From NCBI GenBank assembly GCA_022457155.1, contig JAJGOT010000003.1, positions 1,484,501 through 1,548,500 of the forward strand: a stretch of DNA of 64,000 nt, written 5' to 3'. The notes under the pieces are model-generated. The model did not search any database, was not told the origin of the DNA, and saw only the letters and a list, made by a program, of their open reading frames with translations. This document shows, piece after piece, positions 31,801-46,800 of this stretch; within the stretch, counting starts at the first letter, position 1; every line of letters begins with the position of its first letter. The DNA is from Cladopsammia gracilis (Eukaryota > Cnidaria > Anthozoa > Scleractinia > Dendrophylliidae). The translations under genes and the position numbers were made by a program.

Positions 31801-34800
31801 TGGTAATAAAGTAAGCAAAATTTTGTTATTTCGGCCGGTGATTATTCAGCTTAGGTGGGATAAGGGTTGTCTTCTTGAGCTATCTCAATCAGTGTATTGT
31901 AGAAGCTGGAGGCTCTGTACATGTCAAGGTCTTTTATCAGTCTTGGCAGGGCTCGAAATTAAAAAAATTCTCAATCGCAATTTGCGAGTTATTCCTAAAA
32001 CTTAGTCGCAAGTTCGAAAATTTTAGTCGCAAAAAAAAATGAATAAGATTTCTACTACTACCGGAACCGGAAATGAGAAATTTCTAAGAAAGTCTTAAAA
32101 AGTGCGCCCGTGATACATTTCTTGGAAACCGTGTTAAAAATCGACAATTAAGTCACACGACATTCAATGTCCTTATTAGTTAGGCCATAAAACAGTCGCA
32201 AAATCGCGACTAATAGACCAATTTTAGTTGCAAAAGCAAAATCTCTAGTCGCAAATGCGCCCGATATAGGCGCAATTTCGAGCCCTGCTTGGGACTGCTT
32301 GACCTTGTGATTACCACCACTTTTTTGGCTCAAACAAAAGGTGATGGAGTCATCTTTTTACATGAAGAACCCATTAATTTGATCAGTGGTTGTGTTATTC
32401 TGGTTTACTGGATATGATAGGCCACTTCAAGTGGCCTATCATATCCAGTATATCAAAGTGATCTTTGACATTTCTGTGAACAGATATCCTGCAGCACAGA
32501 CTTACCAATCATACCAAGCTCCAACCAGCTCTTATCAGTCAACTGGATACCAGGCACCTGCCCAGGCAGCAGCCCCAGCATACGGAGCAGCACCAGGTTA
32601 CCAGACAACAGCTGCATACTCAGGTTATCAAGCCGACACCACTGCAACCACTTACCCTGCAGCAGCGGCAGCGGCACCGTCCACTCAGTACCAGGCGTAT
32701 GGTCAACAGCCACAGAGCGGTGGATATTCGCAATCCAGTGGAGCATCAAGCTACCAACAGCCCCCAGCATACCCACAGAGTGGAGGCTATCAGCAGCCCA
32801 GTAGTCAGGGAGGCTACAACAACAGCCAAGTTGGTGGTAGTGGCAGTTACCAAGGTGGTGGGTATCAAGCTGACAGTGGACGTGGTGGGTACAGTCAACA
32901 GAGCTCTTCCTATGGGCAGAGCAGCGGTGGTGGTTATGGAGGAGGTGGGAGAGGGTAGGTTCCAACTTTCATTCTATTTGTTATCATTATTCAGGGGTAT
33001 AGTGGTAGTGTTCTGATTTCCTATCATGTATTTCAAGGTCTGGGTAAAAAAAGTTTGAAAAGGTACAGCATAAATTCAAAGCAACATTAAACAAGGAAAG
33101 GGTAGAACAAGACAGTCGTTATTTGAAGGTATAAACACTCGTATTTCACTTGTCAACTTAATGATCGTAGAAGACTGCCAGGAGTACAATGTCATCCACA
33201 AGTACCATGTAAACTCAAAGAGGGTAAAACATGGAAAGTATGTTGGGGCTTATTCTTTGCTTGTTTGTTGGTTGACAGTAAAATACCCCATGTACGTTAA
33301 TGCAAGTTGAAACCCCGTCCATAGCACAAGGGACAATATTTGAGTCACTGCAACAAATTTGTCTTGTTTGGTGGTAACATAACACTGCCATGTGTGATTT
33401 ATCTATGCAGGGTTTTGCATACAACATGGTTATCTTGGTAAAACCTTTAAGCCCCAACTTCACAATACCAATTCTCCTTTCTTTACCCCATGTGTTTCTT
33501 ACAAAAAGTAGTCAGGGCTTGGAAAAAAACTGTTTATTACAGCTTGCCCTTTGGACAAGCAACTCTCAAATTGAAGGGGTGAGTGGAACATAACCCTAAG
33601 TGACTTCTGATCAACTGCTAGATTCTCCTTCCAGTTTGTATTGTATATGTTCATGTAACAAAGGGAGAATTTGGCTTCAGATCAGGAGGCACTTGGGACC
33701 TTTTTCCAAATAATGTTTGGAATAAGGCCCTAAGTGACTCCTGATCTATAGCCAAATTCTCACTTTGTTACATGAGCATATACAATACAAACTGGAAGGA
33801 GAATCTAGCAGTTGATCAGAAGTCAATTAGGGCTTTATTCCACTCACCCAATTTTGCTTGCCCTGAGCTGTCAATGCTTGTTTTAAAATCATTATTTAGT
33901 CAGCAGACAGCTTGCCTTGACCTAGGTGTCCATCAGGCAAGTAAACAGGAAAGATTACTTGTGCCATAGCAAAATCTACTTGTTTCAGATGGCTGGACTG
34001 GACTTCTTTCAAGCCCTTAAGCATTAATATTATAAGGAGAAATTTGGTGATGATTGCTGTTGGGGCTTAAAGGGTTAATCCATCCGTAAACCAAGTTTAC
34101 CTGATTCAAAACAGACTTGTTTGATTTGAAAATAATTTTAAACAGTCATCCCCTCTTGTTGTTGTACTACTCATTTGGGTGTTGAATGCATTTATTTGGT
34201 TACTGACAATCAAATGTCATGATTATAATCACAGGTACCTCTGCTCTACGGAGCAAAAAGCAGACTAATAAACTGTAAAACACTTTCAATAAAATTTAAT
34301 AATAACTCAAGGTTACTCTTAGCTTAGCTGATTATTTCTGGGAATGAATTTGCATGCATGTTATTTTCTCCAATGAATCCGTATAAAACTACATGTACCG
34401 TATTTATTTGATTAAACGCCGCCCTCAAATAAACACCGCACTTCAGAGCAAAAATATTAATAAATGCCGCCCTCGAATAGACGCCGCATCCATGATGCGG
34501 CGTTTATTTGAATAAGATATTCAAAAGCGAGTACAGTAATAATCTAGTTTCAGCAAGCCTAAAAAAAATATTTTCCTTGATTATAACAATGTTTATCAGT
34601 GCATTCAAAGCTCTGAGGAATATAATGGAGTGAACTTTATTCTATGAATTGCATTGCAATCGTATTAAAACGCAAAATGAGAACGATAAAGTAAATGACA
34701 TTTCAGACAAACACTAAAACAGTTCAGTTGCTATTGTTTGTAAGAAATAAATTGGATTTTAAATAAACGCTGCCCTCCAATAAATGCCGCACCAGAATCA

Positions 34801-37800
34801 CAAAAAATTTAATAAACGCCGCAGCGTTTAATCGAATAAATACAGTATACACTGCAGTGTTTCTGTTTTTCTGTGGTTTTCCATTAAAGGAGAAATGCAA
34901 AAACTAAAATAACACATACAAACAAAAGATTTCCCAGAAAGCACCTCCTAAGGTCATCTGTAACCTTTAACTGATTTTAACATCTCTTAAAACATTTCTA
35001 AGTTATAATAATACCAAATAAACTTGCAAGAAGGGGATTAAAATCTGTACCATTTGTTAGGTAATATTGGTTATAACATATCACTGATGAGTAGCTGATT
35101 TCCATTTATCAAATTAGATAATCCATATTTGAGAAATTTTGCATGTATTTGAAATGTTTTCCCTGAAACTATAAGCCGTGAATTTCCTAGTTGAACTCTA
35201 CAGCTACTTATTCTTTTCACTGGCCTTGTACAATAGTTTCAGAATAGTAAGAGAAAAAAAAGGTGTGTCTTGATATAAAATCAGTGAGTTCTCTAAAAAT
35301 ATCTACAAAGGGATGTCATGTTAATTAGCAACCCCTCACTTGAACATCACAGACAAAGTCCACCAGATTCCAAAATGGAAAAGGCCAGTCTGCAAAGTCC
35401 TTGTGTAAAAATTTTTGCTTGTTTAGTTAAGCAGGGACTGCCTCCCCATAAACCAATATGTACAACAGGAAGCAAATGAAAGCTTAAAAGGTTTCAGGGT
35501 ATTTAAAGGGAAAAGCAAACAGGAGAATTTATTGACACCCTGGTTCGAATGTTTGGCAGAGTTGGCCGTAAGATGCCATTTTCCTTTGTATCTCTCTCTT
35601 GAAATTGAAAATAATGAGTCAATCAAGGTCTTACTGATACTGTCAAGGAGCTGGATACCATTTCTGGGCTAACTGGAAACCTAAACTTTAGCATAAATAA
35701 GGTCATGTTGAAGATTCTACTTACCATTCAGTCTGCAGGGTGAACTTAAAATTAAGTTCTTTAAAAGTTTCTGATTTACAAAATCTTTGGTTGTCCAGTG
35801 ATTAAATGATTGGAATGAAAGACTGATCATGGTCTTTGCCATTGTATTGTTACCTTAGACAAGGAACTTTTATTTATTCTTACCACCTGAATGTTTGGCA
35901 TCATAATCTGAGCGGAATTAAAAAGGGGCCTCACAAATCAAGCATCATGAAAGAAGTTAACATTTTGTATCCTGTCTGCCGTATTTCCTCAAATAATAGC
36001 TGTCCTTCGAGTAACACAAAAAGTAATTAAAGAATCTGACCCACCCAGTTTGTATTGCGCACCTACATTGGTTCATCCACCATTTTCAGGGCTCCCGAAA
36101 GTCCACACTGTATTGTACATTAGAAATTCAATCGTGCAAGAGGTGATATGCTTGCCCAAATATGGAATAGAGCCGTATCATAACAATAAGAGAAGCGCGC
36201 AATGCAAACTGGGTGGGTCAGACTCTTTAAGCAAGTGATGTACAATGTATAATAGCCCAAAAGTATTTATACTTGCATTTGTGTTTAGCTGAGCTCTACA
36301 TTAATCACCACACCTTGCATTATGACCCCTTGTTGAGGAATATGTTCCACCTATTTTGCACCTAAACCTATTACATATGTGAGTTAAGTGCTACTGTGTC
36401 ACTGTTATTTGAGGAAATATGGTTACTAACCAACCCTGAAGTAGAGTTCAAATGACATGGGTTTTTCATAATAATTTATTTTAGGGTGATGTGTGCGGAG
36501 AGTGAGTTAGTAAAGTTGTATGTGTTGGGGGATGATTTGAATGACAAAGAAAGAAACTTTAATAATAATGGAAGCTACATCTGTCATGGCAACGATTGCT
36601 TAGAGTGAATGGTCTGTCTAGACAGATCTCATTCATAAAAACGATGGATAAAGTTCTATATTAGTCATTTGTCACTAATCTACAGTCATGGATAATGTTG
36701 ACCTCAAAATGCCATGCAGTTCCATCATAGTTAATAGAACAAACTGGTTATGAAGCTCAACAAGTTGAAAAAGAGTGTACAAAGCTGCTTTGTTTTATGT
36801 TGAACGAACCGTGACCCTGCACATTGTTTTGTTGAACGTGTGAGCCTAAATGTTTCTACTGGTCAGTAGCTCATATGCATTTCAATACCGTTTGTGTTTT
36901 GTGCAGGGTCAAGGCAAACGAACAAAAGAAATGGAGAACAACGACATATAACAAAGGACTGACTGAGTTTCATGACCAGTTTGTTCTATTAACTATGGTT
37001 CCATACAGAACCTTCCCTCTAAATTGCTCTTAGTGGGTATCACTTCAATCATCCATTACTGTTCACTCCCAAGTTTAGAACCCAAGCCCTGTTTTGCATT
37101 TAGGAGCTTCTCATCATTAATAGGCCATTTGCACGATGACGTCATTTGACTACTACTACCAGAATTCATTTTGTTTTTCCTTTCTTATTTAAATTTTGTA
37201 ATCCCAGTGCGGTTGAAATAACAATAGCCCTAATTTGCACTACAAAACAAAAAAGTGAAGGATTCTGGTAGTAGTAGTCAAATGACGTTATCGTGCAAAT
37301 GGCCTATTTGCTACATGTTATCAAGGAAAGTGGTCTAAACTGTTATACTAATTTTCAGCCTTCCAATGAAAATAAATAGGAGTTTTGTTTATACCCCAGC
37401 ATAGAGTCAACCCAAAAACTAACAACCTTACATCAGTAGCCACTGTGTTTTGTTTTACTGACCACCAGTCTTTTAATGCAATTTCTCAGGATGTTTTCCC
37501 AAGAAATAAAACAAAAGCTTGGATCCATAAAAGCTTCAATCTCGTTTAGTGTAGTAGTTTTGACCACTCTCCCTATTAACTAAACTTAAAATTAGTCTGT
37601 TTAAAACATTGATGATTGTTGGTGTTTGCTACTAAACTGGTTGATTGAGGCAATGTCCTCTTGTGAACAATGCATTGATTTGATTGGTACAATACACAGC
37701 GGCGGCAGAGGAGGTAGCCGACCGGGTGGATACAATACCGGTAGTAATGTGGGTTATGGTAAGTCATGTGACGCAGACACTATCCTGCTCTCGTTTGTTA

Positions 37801-40800
37801 CAATGCTGTCTGTGTGGTGTTATTCAATCACTCCGGCCGGTCGGCTATAGAATCATTGGTCAATATAACAGTTTGATTTCAAAGCATAAACTTATGCAGA
37901 CTCGGTGGGGTGATATGATCTCCGAATTTAATTGGTTATGATTTTAAATTAAAGGTACAACATCCAAACGACTTTTTTCACAAAGTATTGGGTGATGGTT
38001 TTCTGTTTCAAAAGTAAACTAGATGTTGGTTTACAAAGACTACCAAATGATCAACATGGTATGGTTGTCCATGCAAAGTGGTAAATCAGTCAAGTTACCT
38101 AAAAGGTTCAGCGTGAAAGGGAAGAAATTAAAGTTGCTGGTATAAAAATTACCTATGATCAAAACTTACATCTGAAGCGCAGTGGTCCGGAGTCCTTGTC
38201 TAGACACAATCCATAAGATTGTATGTGTTGCAACCACCTCGTTATGCATGCCTATTGCTTAAATTGGTATTAATGTTAAATATATAAATATTGCCTTGTT
38301 AATTTATTGTTTATTAAATGGTATGGAATTTAAACTACTGTGTAAGGAATTTTGAAGTCATACAAGTACACAAAGTGTAACATGACTTCTTCCTTAAATT
38401 GTAGTTTATGATTACCAAATACCATTTATAAAGTATTATGATGTAATCATGTGCTGCAGTAATCTTATTATTGGTTGTAAAAAGAAGATCAGATTATCAT
38501 AACTTTGGGTCAGTTCAGTGCATTTGCAAAGCATTAAATGAATTCCGGGCGGCGGGTTACTGATAGTCTTTGCATTTCCCTTTTGGTCAAATCAGTGTTC
38601 TTGTGGGTAAAGAAAAAGGTTACAAAAATCATTTGATGGTTTTTGTGTTAAAATGGTGTTATCTTAGAATACTGTTACAGGGGTCAGGTTAGATCTCTGT
38701 CGTATACTCAAACTTGCTCTTAGTTACTGGGTTTTTCTTGTAAAATAAATGTCTCCATCTTCCCTTCAATGTGCCAGTCCATTCCAAACCACATTGCACC
38801 CACCTCCTTTATTTCATATTTAGACATCAAAATTAATGTTTGGCAAAGGAGAGAGGGTTTAAGAACGGGTTGAGTGAGCCATCCAGAAAAGTTAAATTGT
38901 TATATAATTGGATGTTACTTGATTATGAGGTTGAGATATGCAGGCTTAAATGGGCTGGCACAAGACTTTTAGAACAGAAAGCAAAGAAATATCATGCACA
39001 GATTTACATACTGTATAGACATTCCAGGCTTCAAGTGTGGGTACATGTAGCTGATCAATTTGCCGTGATATGTCTATCACTGAATTTTCTGTCCCAATGC
39101 AAAATTAATTTTTGTGGAAATTTTCTGTGCCTCTGGGATGGGCTAGTTTGAACAGAATCTCTTTTAACTGTTGTTAGTGTAGTTACACCATGGGAGACAG
39201 TGCTGGCAATAATTTGTCTTAATAAGAAGGAAATGGCTTCTTTTAAGCTCCATTTTGATTGGTCAGTTTAGTAATTTTTGGTCGGACATCTGCCATTTTG
39301 GATTTTCCCTGAGGTACAACCATTAGCATACATGATGTGCTATAAGAGGTTTTGCGGTTTGCAGTGCATAATAGGGTGATTTCAAATCATAAGGCCTTTA
39401 CTGAATTTTCTGAATCAAGAGAGCCTTTTACAGCAAAATAAACAGTACAAACAGCATAAATTCTTATTTCATTGTTTTTGGAATCAAATATGTTGGCTGA
39501 CAAGACTTCCAAGACAAAAGCGAAGTCATGTTTGTGTGTTCAAGCATATTGTCAAATTAGTCAGACACTAAAGGTTTTCAGTCTATATCCAATATCCAAG
39601 ACTGACTATTATTACCAGCACTGGGAGGCTTCAGGCCTAGGGTCATAAACAGGGTACATGTATGATACATGATTGATTCCATTGAATATAACCTGTTAAT
39701 TCCGTGGATGAAAAACAACCCTTTCACTCTAAGAATTAAATATCGAGTCATGCAATGTGGGCCTTACTTTTGTTAGTCTGTGGATGAAATCCTACCATGT
39801 GACCTGAATGAAAGCTACTGAGCAGTTCTTTCCTGTGGTACTGTTTATCATGCTGTACAAGGTGGTTCTAACTTTTGAGTCTGTGGATAAAATCCTACCT
39901 TGTGACCATTTAAATGAAAGCTACTGAGCAGTACTTTCCTGTGGTACTGTTTATTGTGCTGTACAAGGTGGTTCTAACTTTTGAGTCTGTGGATAAAATC
40001 CTAAAGTGTGACCATTCAATTGAAAGCTACTGAGTAGTACTTTTATGTGGTACTGTTTATTATGTTGTGTGAGGTAGTTCTAACTTTTGAGTCTGTGGAT
40101 AAAATCCTACCTTCTGACCATTCAAATGAAAGCTACTGAGCAGTACTTTTCTGTGGTGCTGTTTATTATGCTGTACAAGGTGGTTCTAACTTTTGAGTCT
40201 GTGGATAAAATCTTACCTTCTGACCATTCAAATGAAAGCTATTGAGCAGTTCTTTTATGTGGTGCTGTTTATTATGTTGTATGAGGTAATTCTAATGTTT
40301 GAGTTGGTGGATGAAATCCTGAAGTGAGACCATTCAAATGAAACTTGTTCAGCAGTACTTTCGCACAGTGCTGTTTATTTTTCATCATTTTATGATCTGT
40401 AGTTTCAGATTTTTTTTAAAAAATTATTTTGGATATTCTTGGGAGTGAAAGGGTTAAAGTATGTGTTATACTGGTTAATAACACTTTATCCTGATGTTAT
40501 AAGGTTATGGGAATTATCAGGGTTTAAGTATATTTTAGTTGAGTCTCAAGTACACTCTCAATTCATGACTAAGATGTTTTGTGCCTGCTTTTTTTTCCCA
40601 GGTAATCCATCTGGTGGAGGACAACAAGAAGGTACAGTGCTGCTTTGTGAATTAATTTCCAAACTAGATTACTCTCTTTTACTTCTAAATTTGAATGTCT
40701 CTTTATAATCAATTCTGATCTTAGCCTGTTTAAAGGGTTCCAATATTTGCCCAAGGTCTGTCCAGTTCCTTGCAATGAATTTTTTAAATAATTATAGTTA

Positions 40801-43800
40801 AAAAATTAACTGCAAGGAACTGGCAATGTCTGGTGTGCACAAATGTTGAATGACATGTTCAAATGGCTTAAACACTATCCAGCATTTTTAAGAACAAAGA
40901 AATGTTGAGCCTATGATATGTAATGGTAACCTGTCATACCCGTAAAGGGTGGGGAGGGCAGGGGGTTGGGGGGGGGGGAGGGGAGGGTTGATGAACAAAA
41001 TGCCTAGGAGATGGAAGGGTCTGAAGGTGTGCAGAATCTTTTATTCAGAGTGTTTCATATTATGTCATTCTTCATGGAGACTGGACAGGTTTTGTCATTA
41101 TAATAATGCAAATGTTCATTAATTTTCAAATACAGGAAAGGAATATGAGGTGGATGTAGTGTTTGTGTCCAACCTTGCTCCAACTGTGACTGAAGATGCC
41201 ATCAAGGATCTTTTTGGCTCTATTGGCATTATAAAGGTAAGCACATCACTTTTGTGATCTTTGGCCTACCTTTTGTGTTCAACACCTCTTCAGTGATGGA
41301 AGTAATTTTTAATTTGGAATACACAAAACAAATTCAGTCGGCAATCCGCATGATTTCCTCCTGCAAAAATTTCCTTGTACACGGTATTTTACAGTATTTT
41401 TATATTCTTACTGTAAATTTAATACTATAACTACTTACAAAAAACATCTATTTTTAAACTAAATTTAGTCTGGAAAAAAAAGCAAACAAATAAAAAGGAG
41501 AACTTGCACATTTCTTACAAACTCCATCAGATCTATGTTGCGGTTCAATTTTATCCTTGGTTCAACTTTTATTTTCCTTTAAAACTTATTATCATACATT
41601 GCCATAGCCAAAAACAAAGGAAAATAAAATTTGAACTTAGGATAAAATTGAACCACAAAATCTACATGCTATCTATAATGTATTAGTAGTTTTCCAACCC
41701 TCTTGTGTTGTTTTTTTAGATCGACAAGAAGACTGGAAGCCCCAAAATCTGGATATACAGACACCCAGATGGCACTCCTAAGGTGATGTGTCTGTTGCAT
41801 GCTACTAAATTTTTGGATGTACATGTACAGTTTATTAAAGCTCGGTTTCCATATGATCGCTACGATCGTTGCGATCGCTGCGATCGCTGAAAAAAATAGT
41901 TCAGCGATCGCAGCGATTGATGGTTTCCATATGATCGCTGCGATCGCTACGATCGCTGAGAAAGTGAATGAAGATCGAGGGGACCTGGGTCTGACAATAT
42001 CGTTTCGCCTCATTCTTGAAATTCAACACAGCGGCTGTGAATTGTTTTTAAAATTTGATATAAAGACAGTCGTATCTTTGCACTTCTTCCATAAAAAGGT
42101 CCAAATCGCACCCTTTGAGTGGGCGTACGCAGTGCATCTTGGTATTTTTGCTGTCGCTGCGATCGCTGCGATCGCTGGAGAGTGGTTTCCATATGATCGC
42201 TACGATCGCTGAGATAGAATCGCAGCGATCGTTGTCGCTGCGATCGCTGTGATCGCTACGATCGCTGGAGAGTGGTTTCCATATGATCGCTACGATCGCT
42301 GAACTTTTTTTTCAGCGATCGCAGCGATCGCAGCGATCGTAGCGATCATATGGAAACCGGGCTTAAGTAATGATCCGCATAAGACGGCAATGCACGATGG
42401 AATGTCAACATTTTTCGTTGTTACAACTAGTGATCTCATTGGCCTAGACTCAAAAACTTTAAAAAGTTAAGGTACAAGGTGCATTTTGTCTAATTTTTTT
42501 AAGGTTTTAAATAATTTGAGACCCAATTGTACAACATGCAATTTTTAAAAGATATTGTATTTGGGGAACTTTATCAAAGAAGCAAAATTATTAGCTATTG
42601 TCCTCTGCTATTCTGATTGGTTAAGCACAAACATTTCCTAAAATTTTATCTGACGCGAATGGATTTTCTTTATTTTTACATCAAAATATAATTATAAACC
42701 ATCTGCTCCTCCTCTATTTTTGAAATCAAAGATATTCTATGTGGGAAAGAGCCAATGCTGTAGAACAATGAAGTTTGCTATCGTTCTTATGTGGAGCATT
42801 ACTTAAACCTTTCTTCTTTTGTGTTATGGGGTCTACCCCTCTTAGTTTTCTAAGGTAGTGCCATCTGATGGCTAGCAATGATATTCTCAATCCACGCAGC
42901 TGTCACGCCGTGTTGACTGATCTTCAGCCAATTTTTCATCAATTTCATGTCTTAAAAGAACAAAACATAGGTTCTGAGGTTTTAATGTGTCAATCTTCTG
43001 CACTTGACCCTTAAGTAGTTTGTTTTTTAATATTTCACAAAGTCAAATTTATTTTTTATTTTTAGGGAGATGCCACAGTTACCTATGATGATCCACACAC
43101 AGCCTCGGCTGCTATTAATTGGTTTAATGGTTAGTAAAATAACCAAATACATTAGCACAAACAACCACAAACATGCAAATGTCTTGCAGTCAATCATTAC
43201 TCAAAATTATTTTAAGAGCTCTTTCTAAGCTAACAAAAAGCTAAAACAAGTTTTTTCTTTGTCCCATTTGCCCCATGTTCATGTTCACACCTTTTAAATA
43301 TCCCACTTTTTAAGAGCACTGCAGGACAAAGGAACTTTTTTATCGAAAAGTTTCTTTATGGAATAGCCTCCATAGTAATTTTAAGTTATGCGAATCTCTC
43401 CACATTTTTAAAAGAAAATAAAGAAATAAATTCTTATGTGAATTTTTATCTTCAAAGAAAAATTAGCTAACTTTTTGTAATTTTATTGTACTTTGTTGTA
43501 ATTTTATTGCATTTTTATTGTATTTTTATCATAATCTAGTTGAAATTGTTATCATGTTTTTACTGTAATTTAGTAATTAACACCGAAAAGCCTCTTTGGG
43601 GAGTGTTAATAAAATTTGTATTGTATTGTATTGCATTGCATTGCATTGCATTGCATTGCATTGCATTGCCATTGCATTGCATTGCATTGCATTGCATTGC
43701 ATTGCATCTTCCTTATTACATAACTTGTTATCTGTGTTGGGATTCTACGTGTATCTCAAAATTTGTGAATCAAATAACTATAAAAGTAGAAGAGAAAATA

Positions 43801-46800
43801 TCATCTTAAACAAAACTACTGAATGGCATAGCCCCTTTAAAATTGTTGATATTGCCCTTAGCCTTCAAATCGGCTTTCTTGGTACTGGGACCTGGGTATT
43901 TAGAACTCTGTTCTCTTTGTTCACAGGTAAAGATTTCCTTGGGCAGGCAATCAAAGTTGAGTTTGCAGAGAAAAGAGTACCTAAAGGAGGGTTTGGACGA
44001 GGAGGTGGAGGACGAGGTACAACTTACCACAGATATATATGTTGTAGTTAATTTTTCATCTCAGTTAATTTTTGTTTTTCCATTGTTTTTGGGTATGGTA
44101 ATATATGCTAATGAATTTGAAACAAAGGAAAAACAAAAATTAACTGAGATAAAAAATTAACTACAACATATGTTATTACAACTGTACATACTTAGATATT
44201 AGCTGCAGTTACACGTTGCAACTTTTACCTAGGTAAATTCAAAATAACAATAGCCAAGGCCATAAAAAGTGTGCAGCGGCTATTGTTATTTCAAATTAAT
44301 TGTGCAGCGGGTATTGTTATTTCGAATTTACCTAGGTAAAAGTTGAAACATGTAACCGCGGCTAATGTGTTGATCCAGAAAATGTCCACACCTCCCCCAC
44401 AGATGGCTTTACTATACATGCTCACCAAATTAAGAGGGTCTCCTATCCCCGTTTGTGAAATCCAATCACATAAAAACATCAACCTTTTTACACATCACAA
44501 ATGAAAAGTTCATCCATGCTCATGCAAAAATTGAGAAATATTGATAACCAAATCATATTTTTATCTATTTTAGACAAGTAATTAAACATGTTAAAAGTGA
44601 CCACAGTGCCAGAAACAAAGATATACATTTATCAAAACATTAGAATAACCAGAAAATAAATTAACCAAAACAAAATGATTCATTAATCATGTTTCTTCAG
44701 TACTTGGTTCACAGATAACATTGAAGTAAAAACTTGCATTCACAAGCATGAAGATCTTGAAATTAGAAATCATGAATCATATATCAATAAATAAAAGCTT
44801 CAATCATGCTTTACAGGAAAAGATAAATTCCCAGTCATGCTTTGTGTGTAAAAAGTATATGGGACCCTCGATAAAAGCTGATGTTTAACTTAATTTAATT
44901 TGTCTTTCATACAGGAGGCTTTAGAGGTGGTCGTGGTGGAGGCGGTGACCGGAGGGGTGGTCGAGATGATAGCCGCGGTGGTGGTGGCGGTGGTGCAGGA
45001 GGTAACCAGGGCAAGATGGAAGCTCGTGCTGGAGATTGGGACTGCCCATCGTGAGTTCTGAATTTGTTTGTGTTTTTCTTTCAAAAAGAGTGATAAGCTC
45101 TTTAGATGGGAATGAAAATGTTTGGCAATTGGCCATTCCGAAGTTCAAAAAGGGACTGGGCCCTACTTTACACATTGTTCAAATTACCTCATATCAAAAA
45201 ATGAATTGCACCATCAGAAAGATTGCATGAAAATTAGTAAGTGTACCAAATTTGGTTATGTTTCATTGCATAGTAACCAGGCTGTGAGCTGTCAAAGGTC
45301 GTCCAAATCCCATACAAACGTCTCTAATTCAGAGATGGCGTCCCCCAAATCCATACAAAGTCTCTAATTTTTTCTGATATTTGAAAGCCTCCCACATGGT
45401 TGCCATTTAATGAAACAGCCCCAAATTTTGTACACTGACTAATTTTAATATGATCTTTCTTGTGATAGGCTCCAATCTTTAATTAAATCAAAATTAAAAA
45501 CCTCGTCCCCAAGCTCCTTTTGAACTTCGGAACGGGCAATTAACAAGGGCGTTGCTAAATGGAGGTTAGGTGCCTGGGACATCCAGGAGCTTCCATTTTT
45601 GACAGCCAGCTCCTAGATGGAGAACCGCCCCATGGCTGGCAAATCCTGGCAATCCAGTCATGAGTCTTCACACCAGGGAACAAGGCACCCATCACATTGA
45701 CCTAGCAGTGGAAAGAGGTAGGCAGGGGGGGGGGGAATAAGTGCTGAGGCCTCAAAACACACAGAACGTCAAAGAATGCCCGCCCCAATATGCCGCCAGA
45801 AATGCCATCTAAACACGCTCCACTCTGAGAGCATGTGCACAGAAAAATGTTGGAATCTAAACAAAGGAAATCATGCATCTTCTAAAACATGTTCTCCTTT
45901 ATGACCAGGTGTGGAAACATGAATTTTGCCAGGAGAGATACCTGTAACAGATGCCAAACAGCACGTGATGGAGGTGATGGTAAGTATTTGCAACTGAGTC
46001 AATATTATATTGATTCCCCTTACTGACTCTTATAAATTCCTGTTATTGTTTGTTGGGAGAATTGGATACTGTATCAAGAACCACCTTGTACAGTATTGGT
46101 GGCTTTCACAACGACCATGTTAGATGACAGAACAATAAAATTCCCATCCTTTGGGAATAAAACTATTTTTTTATGGAAATCATTTCCATTGTTTCTGTCA
46201 TCCAACATGACCGCTGTTGCAAACCAGCAATACTTAGCAGCACCACAAGAATGTATTTCTTAGTAGATTTCTTTTGAATGTTCAAACTTCAGGTTTCTAA
46301 CCACACAACCAATAGCTTTTATTTTAATGGTCACATTTAAAAAAAATCCCTTGCACAGTTACAGGTGTAGTACTGGATCATATGACAGTTACCAAATCAA
46401 ATTGCTGTTAATCGTTTTTTAACTAACGATAAGTTAGGTTGAAACAGCTAAAAACAGTTGGAAAAATGTTCTAATGGGACACTAAAAGCTACCCAAACAG
46501 GTCAAAGTTGGAATGGCTGGTCAGAATAGAACATGATGTTAACTTGCTGTCTCTATTGCAGGTGGTGGTGGCGGTGGTGGTTATGGAGGAAGAAGCGGTG
46601 GTGGAGGAGGAGGAAGAGGCTGGGGCGGTGGCCGAGGAGGAGGAGGCCGTGGTGGGCCAAGAGGCGGTGGCGGCAGAGGTGGAGGAGGTGGGCGTGGTGG
46701 TTATGGAGGAGGAGGAGGAGGAGGTCGTGGAGGTTATGACAGGTAAAATGCTGAGCTATTATAATCACAGTATCTGTAAACTTGTACATGACTAAAAGTA

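Noticed and set aside
32453..32965. 170-codon minus-strand frame opposite FET exon 3
   Set aside because: Open only because of the biased codon composition of the low-complexity domain on the other strand.
38840..39151. 103-codon plus-strand frame in FET intron 4
   Set aside because: No recognisable domain, no splice context and no similarity to the FET gene; length is compatible with chance.
41799..42212. 137-codon frame with repeated AIAAIA residues
   Set aside because: Translation of GCGATCGCT-type repeats; no protein features beyond the repeat.
43540..43809. Frame with repeated ALHCI residues
   Set aside because: Translation of the ATTGC microsatellite at a LINE tail.
46508..46795. Valine/glutamate-rich and arginine/tryptophan-rich frames
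   Set aside because: Shifted readings of the RGG exon 12; the GGR/GGY frame continues correctly from exon 11 and into exon 13.
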